From Larix sibirica (lineage: Eukaryota; Streptophyta; Pinopsida; Pinales; Pinaceae): DNA of 11,857 nt. Shown piece by piece: positions 7,214-11,857 of the stretch. Location of the stretch: NCBI GenBank assembly GCA_004151065.3, contig NWUY0300036239.1, positions 24,353 through 36,209 on the forward strand, written 5' to 3'. The stretch's first letter is position 1. Each line of letters begins with the position of its first letter. A model generated the notes under the pieces. That model saw only the letters and a program-made list of their open reading frames with translations, was not told the DNA's origin and did not search any database. The position numbers and the translations under genes are program-made.

Positions 7214-7555
7214 TGATACTGGGGGGGTCATATATGGGGGTAAATGTATATAATATGATCCAATGGGGGTATATATGGGGATAAATACATATGTAATAGG
7301 GTCGGCCTAATGGAGGGGCCTCATGCACAATGAGTGGATATGTATACATGAGGGTAATGTAGTCATTGTCGAGGGACATGTGAAATGATTATGTGGATGT
7401 CTCAGGGTAATTAGAGAAGGATATTCCATTCTTTAAGGAGTTGTTGTGTAACATATATCTTTTATCTATACCATAGTTGTGCTCCATGTTTAAATTTTTT
7501 TCCATGGTGTGTACTCTTGTCTCTTATGCTATATTAAGGATATTGGTTCATAACA
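7214..7555 (+). repeat. 5' LTR of gypsy C (approximate ends)
   Basis: The LINE reading frame stops making sense at about 7210. From 7214 the sequence starts TGATACTGGGGGGG and runs to TTCATAACA, ending in CA at 7554-7555, immediately before a primer-binding-site-like sequence. The length, about 342 bp, is normal for short plant gypsy LTRs. It is non-coding. The first 70 bases contain repeated (T)ATATGGGG(G) units. No 3' LTR is in the window, so the ends rest on the TG...CA termini and the LINE break only; the start could be 7209 (TGATATGATACT) instead. Confidence 0.72.
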
Positions 7556-7557
7556 TT

Positions 7558-7569
7558 TAGTATTGGATC
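7558..7569 (+). other. Degenerate primer-binding site, probably initiator Met-tRNA type
   Basis: TAGTATTGGATC follows the LTR end after a two-base spacer. The common plant site is TGGTATCAGAGC; 8 of 12 positions match. This is where a host tRNA would prime minus-strand DNA synthesis. The position relative to the CA end is exactly as expected, which outweighs the modest sequence match. Confidence 0.65.
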
Positions 7570-8540
7570 TTGGACGCTTCCAAAACAATTCATCTAGGCA
7601 TTTTCACTATAAATTTTTTTAGGGTGTTTAAAAAACCAAAAATTAGAGGGTGCATAGAGGACATAATGAACTATCTATGGTACAATTTTCAGGTCCTAAT
7701 TCATTACAAGTTCAAAGTTATACTCTGTGGAAGTTAGTGTTCTCGACTAGTCCAAAAACTAATCTCAAATATGTGTTCTAGGTAAAACTGTTATATCTGA
7801 AGATTGAAATATCCACATTTGAGTGAGACTTATTGCACAAGAAAGAAAACAAATAGTACTATTTGTGGTATTCTTTTCAATTCTTTATTCATTACAAGAT
7901 TGGCGTATCTAGTGGGAGTTAGAGTTTTTAACTAGTCCAAAAACCAGTCTCAAGCAGGTGTTCTGGGTAAAAATGTTATATCTGGATCTTGAGAGATCCC
8001 AATTGATTGATACCTAATGAATCAGAAAGAAGGTAGACTTTATTATTTGAGGTTGAAAATTTAGAAGCATATTTATAAAATTTGACACGTTGCAGTCCGT
8101 ACACTATCGCTCTTTTGAATAGAAAAATTAACGAGTTTTGGGAAAGTTACATAACCTTTTTTTTGGCACATCAGAATTAGGTCATAATTGTGGCATTGTA
8201 GAGAAACATACCGAGATTATACATGATGAATTTTTAGACTTAGAGGGGCCAAAATTGCGGAGATACCTCAGTTGGAAGGTCAACTGGCGAAACAGTCTCC
8301 AAATTAGGGTTTTAAAAGGTATGTTACTTTGAAATTTGCATAAATTTTGACTGGAAGGTCTGATTTAGGTGATTCAAAATCCNATTGGAAAGAGGAAACA
8401 CAAGATAATATGTTGGAAAAATCATATTATTTATTTTTTATACTATTTTTAATATATTTAGGTTGGAAGCTGAAGTTTATGTTTAGACCTCAATTAAGAA
8501 AATTGACGAAAAAGAAAATACCTACAGTTGATGGGATGAA
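7570..8540 (+). other. Leader (5' untranslated region) of gypsy C
   Basis: Nearly 1 kb between primer-binding site and gag with no convincing coding region. It holds a tandem duplication (7699 to about 8065), one ambiguous base at 8383, and AT-rich sequence. Short open frames (8138-8332 and 8347-8556) show no motif. The end of the second, with P-T-V-D-G near 8522-8536, may be the first recognisable part of gag, read just before a frame change. Confidence 0.6.
7699..8065 (+). repeat. Tandem direct repeat, two copies, period about 188 bp
   Basis: ATTCATTACAAG occurs at 7699 and again at 7887. Both copies continue in parallel: (G)GGAAGTTAG / GGGAGTTAG, then CTAGTCCAAAAAC, then TGTTCT.GGTAAAA.TGTTATATCTG, then GAAAGAA. 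Identity is perhaps 70 percent by eye, so the duplication is old. It lies wholly within the leader of gypsy C. Confidence 0.78.
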
Positions 8541-9330
8541 GATAAAAATGAAATAAATCCCAAGGAATGGTTGAGGATGATAAAGGAAAACGGTTTGAGC
8601 CATGTTAGGGTAGGTTGGTATCTTGAAGGTGAGGCTAAAAAGTGGTGGAAAAGTCATAATTTAAATACTAGACTAAATCCTACATGGGAATAATTTGAAG
8701 AACTATTCTCAAAAAGATGGATCATTAACTCAAAAATGGAGATGAATAAAGTTCAAGGTGAATTGAAAGAATCAAAAGAGGAACTCAAGAAGAAATATGA
8801 GGAGTTTTCTAGTATACATGCCATTAATGAATCAATAACTAAAGACGTTCATAAATTGAAAACGGAAAAGAATGGGAAAGGAAAATGGAAAAACGGTGAG
8901 TGACGAGGTGTATCAAGTATATAAGGGATGAGAAGGTAAAGATCCTACATGTCTAAAGTGGACTATCTTAACATTGTAGAGACAAATTTGAGTTTGATGA
9001 AGCTTAAAATTTGGATCAGGCCATAAAAAAGGCTAAGTACTACTATGATTAGAATAAAAAGAAGCCATAACCCACAAAATATGGAAGGAGAAGGTTGACC
9101 AAAGATAAAAGGAGTTCAAACCTCATTTTAAAACTCAATCAATGGAATCTTAACAAAATCAACAAGCTAAGTCATTGGGAAAGTGACCCCAATAGCCAAT
9201 GTAATGTTGGGGATGTGGACGCGACCATTTGTTGATGAATTGTCCACATAAAAAAATAGAACATTCGGGTTGTTCACAACATCCAAGAGACTACTATTGT
9301 CAATGTTGTAGAAAGGATTATCCCTAGGAT
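8541..9330 (+). pseudogene. Ty3/gypsy C gag, with zinc knuckle
   Basis: From 8541 one frame reads INPKEWLRMIKENGLS, then L-E-G-E-A-K-K-W-W-K-S, L-N-P-T-W-E, an in-frame TAA at 8691, then FEELFSKRWIINSKMEM, the usual gypsy capsid (retrotrans_gag) sequence. A charged coiled-coil stretch (V-Q-G-E-L-K-E-S-K-E-E-L-K-K-K-Y-E-E) follows and the frame closes at 8901-8903. Next, in other frames, are F-E-F-D-E-A, DQAIKKAKYYYD, K-P-H-F-K-T-Q-S-M-E-S (about 9117) and the nucleocapsid knuckle CWGCGRDHLLMNC (9205-9243), CX2CX3HX4C with all four zinc ligands intact. The region up to 9330 includes R-D-Y-Y-C-Q-C-C. The upstream start is uncertain because a frame change lies at about 8540. Confidence 0.83.
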
Positions 9331-9373
9331 CTATGTTGCCTTGGAAGACTACTGAACAAATCACCAATCGACT

Positions 9374-9588
9374 ATGGTTGAAATTGAAGGTAATATTTTT
9401 AAGCAAAGCATTTCCATTTTAATTGAATAACTATCTAGTCATAGTTATGTTATTCCTAAAGTTGTTGAAATGTGTGCTCTCAATAAGTGCAAGCATGGTG
9501 AGTCATGGATAGCTCAATTAGCCACTAGAACTAAGAGAAAATTTAGTGAAATGGTAGAGAGATGTCCACTAGAGCTTAATGGGCTATG
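9374..9588 (+). pseudogene. Ty3/gypsy C protease, first part
   Basis: One frame from the ATG at 9374 reads M-V-E-I-E-G-N-I-F-K-Q-S-I-S-I-L-I-E, a stop (9428-9430), then L-S-S-H-S-Y-V-I-P-K-V-V-E, KHGESWIAQLATRTKRKFSE and M-V-E-R-C-P-L-E-L-N-G-L. This fits the retropepsin of this gypsy group. At the active site the family has L-I-D-x-G-[AS]-S-H-S-Y. Here Asp is Glu, the next codon is a stop and Gly is Leu, so the enzyme is dead. The sequence is broken after N-G-L by the inverted-repeat insertion and continues at 10399. Confidence 0.84.
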
Positions 9589-9718
9589 TTACAACTCAAA
9601 CTAGCATGTACGATTAAAGCCCAAAAGAACAATGTTATCCCAACCACAACGTAGAGCTATTATCCACTGTCACCTTAGTAGCCAACTCTCTACACTTTAG
9701 GTTGGCTCTTCTCCAACT
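9589..9718 (+). repeat. Left terminal inverted repeat of element D
   Basis: Begins TTACAACTCAAACTAGCATG and ends ...GGCTCTTCTCCAAC. Its reverse complement matches 10269-10398, with about 85 percent identity by eye. The outermost ~20 bases and innermost ~31 bases are nearly perfect and the middle is more diverged. Confidence 0.88.
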
Positions 9719-10268
9719 CAAGGGGGGATTCCTTTGGGATAGGATTAGTAGGATATGTCAATGAAGAATCAAAGTTCATTGAAGAGATAGCTTAGAAAAA
9801 CAATGTTGTTACTATAATAGAGGAAATAAAAAGAGGGTGATGGGACGACCATACAGACTAGTGCTAATCCTCAGGGAAAATGGAGTCAAAGGAGGCTAGT
9901 CCAAGAAAGGGTAAAGTTCATGAAGGGTTAGGTATATCAGGGCTCCATCCACAATCCACAAATAAACCCAAACATGTGGGAAAAAAATGTAGAAATAAGC
10001 TAGAAGGACCCAAGAATATTGCCACATCAAAATAATGCTAATTGGTTGTGAATTATTCAACAGACTATTAGAAAGCATCAACTCTAGACAGATGTTAAGA
10101 GAAATTTAATATAATAATGCATAACTTATCAAAGGATTGGAGGAGACTTTTCTCTCACAACCCTTCTAATTGGACAAATTTATCCTTCGTTGGCTTGAAT
10201 TAACAAGTTATAGTTATTCCACAATTCACTAGCGACATCTAGAAATAGGAACAAGGATGAAAAATTTT
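9719..10268. other. Interior of element D, no recognised gene
   Basis: About 550 bp of AT-rich sequence. One plus-strand frame from 9722 is readable with only a few stops, and is open from the ATG at 9880 to the stop at 10033-10035 (51 codons: M-E-S-K-E-A-S-P-R-K-G-K start, S-G-L-H-P-Q-S-T and G-K-K-C-R-N-K-L later). It shows no domain I recognise. No transposase motif was seen on either strand. Confidence 0.6.
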
Positions 10269-10398
10269 GGTTGGAGAAGAGCCAACCTAAAGTGTAGAGA
10301 GGTGGTTACCGAGGTGATAGTGGGTAATACCTCTAAGTTGTAGTTGAGCTAGATTTGTTCTTTTGGGATTAAATTACACATGCTAGTTTGAGTTGTAA
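10269..10398 (-). repeat. Right terminal inverted repeat of element D
   Basis: Starts GGTTGGAGAAGAGCCAACC and ends GCTAGTTTGAGTTGTAA, the inverted counterpart of 9589-9718. A small palindrome (GGTTGGAG...CCAACC) occurs at the inner end of both copies. Confidence 0.88.
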
Positions 10399-10620
10399 TG
10401 GGCTCTTCACATGAGTAAACTTGAACGTTTCCTCATTGGCATGGATCATTTAGAAGCATATCGAGTTAAAATTGATTTCTACATCAATACTTTTGATTTC
10501 CTTTATGAAGATGGAAACTCAAGGATAGTAAGAGGAATTCTAAAAATAATCTATATCAAGCATATTTAAGCCCATAGTTGAAGAACTATTTTAGAAAAAG
10601 GATAGTAGTTGTATACAACC
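10399..10620 (+). pseudogene. Ty3/gypsy C protease, second part
   Basis: Continuation of the protease interrupted at 9588. After V-N-L-N (about 10415) and a small frame change the sequence reads FLIGMDHLEAYRVKIDFY (about 10432-10485), then F-L-Y-E-D-G-N-S-R-I-V-R-G-I-L. This is the well-known L-I-G-M-D-W-L-E-x-H segment of plant Ty3/gypsy proteases and the start of the protease-RT linker. The Trp of the motif is His. Joining it to 9374-9588 across the insertion leaves no missing protease segment, which supports a simple insertion. Confidence 0.83.
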
Positions 10621-11500
10621 CATATATTAAATTCAACAAAAGATAAAGGTCCCAATCTTGAAGATTATCTTGTCTTCCAGGATTTCTGTGATGTCTTACA
10701 TGATGAAGTGCCAAGACTTCCTCCAAAGAGGGATACCGATTTCTCAATTGGTCTTGTGCTTAAAATTGCAATAGTGTTCATGAGTCCTTATAGAATGAGT
10801 ACCCTGTAATTACTAGAGTTGAAAATGCAACTGCAAGAGTTGCTAAAAGGGGATACATTCAGCTAGGTGTATCTCTATTGGGAGCACCGATGTTATTTGT
10901 GAAAAGGAAAGATTGAAATTTTAGGCAATGTATTAATCAATTGTAGCTAAATAAAGCCACATTGAAGAACATATATGCAATGCCTCGAATTGTTTACTTA
11001 TTTTACCAAATGAGAGGATCAAAAGTCTTCTCAAAGATTGTTTTGAGGTTTTTTTATCATCAAGACATAAATAAGAAATAAGATATTCACAAGACAACCT
11101 TTAGAAAAAGGTATGGCCACCATGAATTTGTGGTAGCGCCATTTGGTCTCACACATGCACTAGCTACATTCATATGCCTCATGAGTATAATTGTTTTTTA
11201 ATAAGTACTTGCATAAGTTTGTGTGTGTTTTTTGTAGATAATATTCTTATATATTCCAAGAAATGAGAAGAGCACGAGGAACATTTGGGAATGTTTATTC
11301 AAATCTTAAGAGAACACGAGTTGTATCCGAAAAAAAACAAAACAAAAAACAAATGTGATTTTTATCAAAAACAACTTCATTATTTGGATCATATAATTCC
11401 AAACAAATGATTATTTGTGGATCGAGAGAAGAGTGAGGGCATATTAATTGTCCAACTCCAAAGAATGTGATAGATGTGAGATATTTCATGGATTTTGTTG
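10621..11500 (+). pseudogene. Ty3/gypsy C reverse transcriptase, inactive
   Basis: A single frame runs L-E-D-Y-L-V-F-Q-D-F, VPRLPPKRDTDFSIGLV, SPYRMSTL, a stop (10807-10809), LLELKMQLQELLKRGYIQ, GAPMLFVKRKD, a stop in place of the family glycine, F-R-Q-C-I-N-Q-L, FYQMRGSKVFSKIVLRFFYH, then [20 protein letters not shown] (about 11100-11150) and the active site FVDNILIYSK (11231-11260). The first palm aspartate (family S-K-I-D-L-R-S-G-Y) is valine (11040-11042), and the second Asp of the F-L-D-D box is Asn (11240-11242), so polymerase activity is lost. The remaining connection segment to 11500 (L-S-N-S-K-E-C-D, F-H-G-F) is eroded by frameshifts and an A-rich stretch near 11330-11350. Confidence 0.9.
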
Positions 11501-11857
11501 GTTATATAAAAAAAAACATTGAGGGATTTCCAAGATTCCACACACAATTACTTCCTTGCAAAAGAAAGGGGTAAGGTTTGAATGCCCCCGAGAATGTGAG
11601 GGAAGTTTTCAGTTGTTGAAAAAGCTTCTCACTAGTGCCACAATTACAAATCTAAATGAAGACTTTGTTGTGTGCACATATGCATGCATTGAAGGAATTT
11701 AGGGAGTTATCATGCAAGATATGATAAACACGTAGTCTGTTATGAGTGAAGCAATTTGAAAGAGCACGAGAAAACAATATGATAGTCATGGCTTGGAACT
11801 TGTTGTAATAGTGCATGCTCAAAAAATGTGGAGGCACTATTTAATGGGCAAGAGATT
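11501..11857 (+). pseudogene. Ty3/gypsy C RNase H, 3' cut by the window edge
   Basis: The plus strand reads L-Q-K-K-G-V-K/R-F-like sequence (about 11557-11580), C-E-G-S-F-Q-L-L-K-K-L-L-T, then E-D-F-V-V-C-T-Y-A-C-I-E-G-I (about 11658-11700). In the family it is V-C-T-D-A; here the catalytic aspartate is tyrosine (11679-11681). G-V-I-M-Q-D, then H-G-L-E-L-V-V-I-V-H-A and KMWRHYLMGKR follow at the right edge. RNase H would degrade template RNA during reverse transcription. Stops and the lost Asp make it inactive. Integrase and the 3' LTR would be beyond the window. Confidence 0.85.

Larger units (their letters stand above)
9589..10398. mobile_element. Inverted-repeat DNA element D (non-autonomous, Mutator-like candidate)
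   Basis: The 810 bp are bounded by about 130-bp inverted repeats and split the gypsy C protease cleanly: gypsy coding stops after N-G-L at 9585 and resumes right after the element. Flush with the repeat ends, the flanks TGGGCTATG (9580-9588) and TGGGCTCTT (10399-10407) match at 7 of 9 bases, suggesting a 9-bp target duplication. Long terminal repeats plus a 9-bp duplication fit Mutator-like elements. No transposase is visible, so it would depend on another element. The repeats differ from each other by roughly 15 percent, so the insertion is old, though younger than gypsy C. The strand is undefined. Confidence 0.82.
7214..11857 (+). mobile_element. Ty3/gypsy LTR retrotransposon C (degenerate, runs off right edge)
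   Basis: Plus-strand element: 5' LTR (about 7214-7555), primer-binding site, long leader with a tandem repeat, gag with zinc knuckle, protease split by an inverted-repeat element, RT, and RNase H cut at the window end. It lies inside the RT gene of LINE B, so it is younger than the LINE. Its proteins differ clearly from gypsy A (CX2CX3HX4C knuckle, different protease and RT wording), so the two belong to different lineages. Stops and lost catalytic residues in protease, RT and RNase H show it cannot move by itself. Confidence 0.88.

Noticed and set aside
7023-7379. 118-codon minus-strand frame
   Set aside because: Spans the LINE RT and the LTR start in antisense, crossing an insertion junction; no motif.
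7500-7550. TATA-like sequence (GCTATATTAAGG) as an LTR promoter
   Set aside because: It is only about 20 bases from the LTR end, too late for a U3 promoter with R and U5 downstream.
9577-10404. Perfect 9-bp repeat TAATGGGCT (9577-9585 and 10396-10404) as the target duplication of element D
   Set aside because: It would leave six extra bases outside the left inverted repeat; the TAA match is explained by the repeat ending in TAA. The flush alternative (7 of 9 matching) is preferred, though the perfect repeat is not excluded.
1-11857. Host protein-coding gene, tRNA/rRNA gene or CRISPR array
   Set aside because: No frame outside the transposons shows a host domain, no tRNA-like cloverleaf or rRNA was seen, and no regularly spaced short repeats exist.

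Overview
This window looks like intergenic heterochromatin from a large plant genome, most likely a conifer. The reasons are AT-rich sequence, no host gene or RNA gene, and wall-to-wall remains of old retroelements. Three superfamilies are recognisable by translated motifs: two Ty3/gypsy LTR elements and one LINE. A fourth piece is a Penelope-like element (PLE) GIY-YIG endonuclease, a type known in plants mainly from the conifer 'Dryad' elements. That last point is the strongest taxonomic hint. Species cannot be settled from the sequence alone.

Layout. (1) 1-~3250, minus strand: Ty3/gypsy element A. It reads right to left as gag with a zinc knuckle (~3250-2522), aspartic protease (~2500-2186), linker and reverse transcriptase (RT), then RNase H and the pre-integrase spacer running off the left edge. 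Its RT is split at the palm by a ~525-bp PLE fragment (~1605-1080, same strand). The fragment holds a GIY-YIG endonuclease reading frame and, 76 nt after its stop, a candidate hammerhead ribozyme. (2) ~3264-7213, plus strand: LINE B. It has ORF1 (DUF4283-like region, ruined zinc knuckle) and ORF2 (AP-type endonuclease, linker, RT). It is cut off just after the RT active-site motif. (3) 7214 to the right edge, plus strand: Ty3/gypsy element C, inserted into the LINE RT. It has a 5' LTR (~7214-7555), a degenerate primer-binding site, a leader with a ~188-bp tandem duplication, gag, protease, RT and partial RNase H. Its protease is split by element D (9589-10398), an 810-bp element with ~130-bp terminal inverted repeats and a likely 9-bp target duplication, resembling a non-autonomous Mutator-like element.

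Order of events from nesting: LINE B is older than gypsy C, and gypsy C is older than the inverted-repeat element D. Separately, gypsy A is older than the PLE fragment. Nearly all coding regions carry stops, frameshifts and lost catalytic residues, so none of the host elements could work alone. The exception is the PLE endonuclease frame, which is open for 134 codons. The best candidates for something new are the PLE fragment with its hammerhead ribozyme and the inverted-repeat element.
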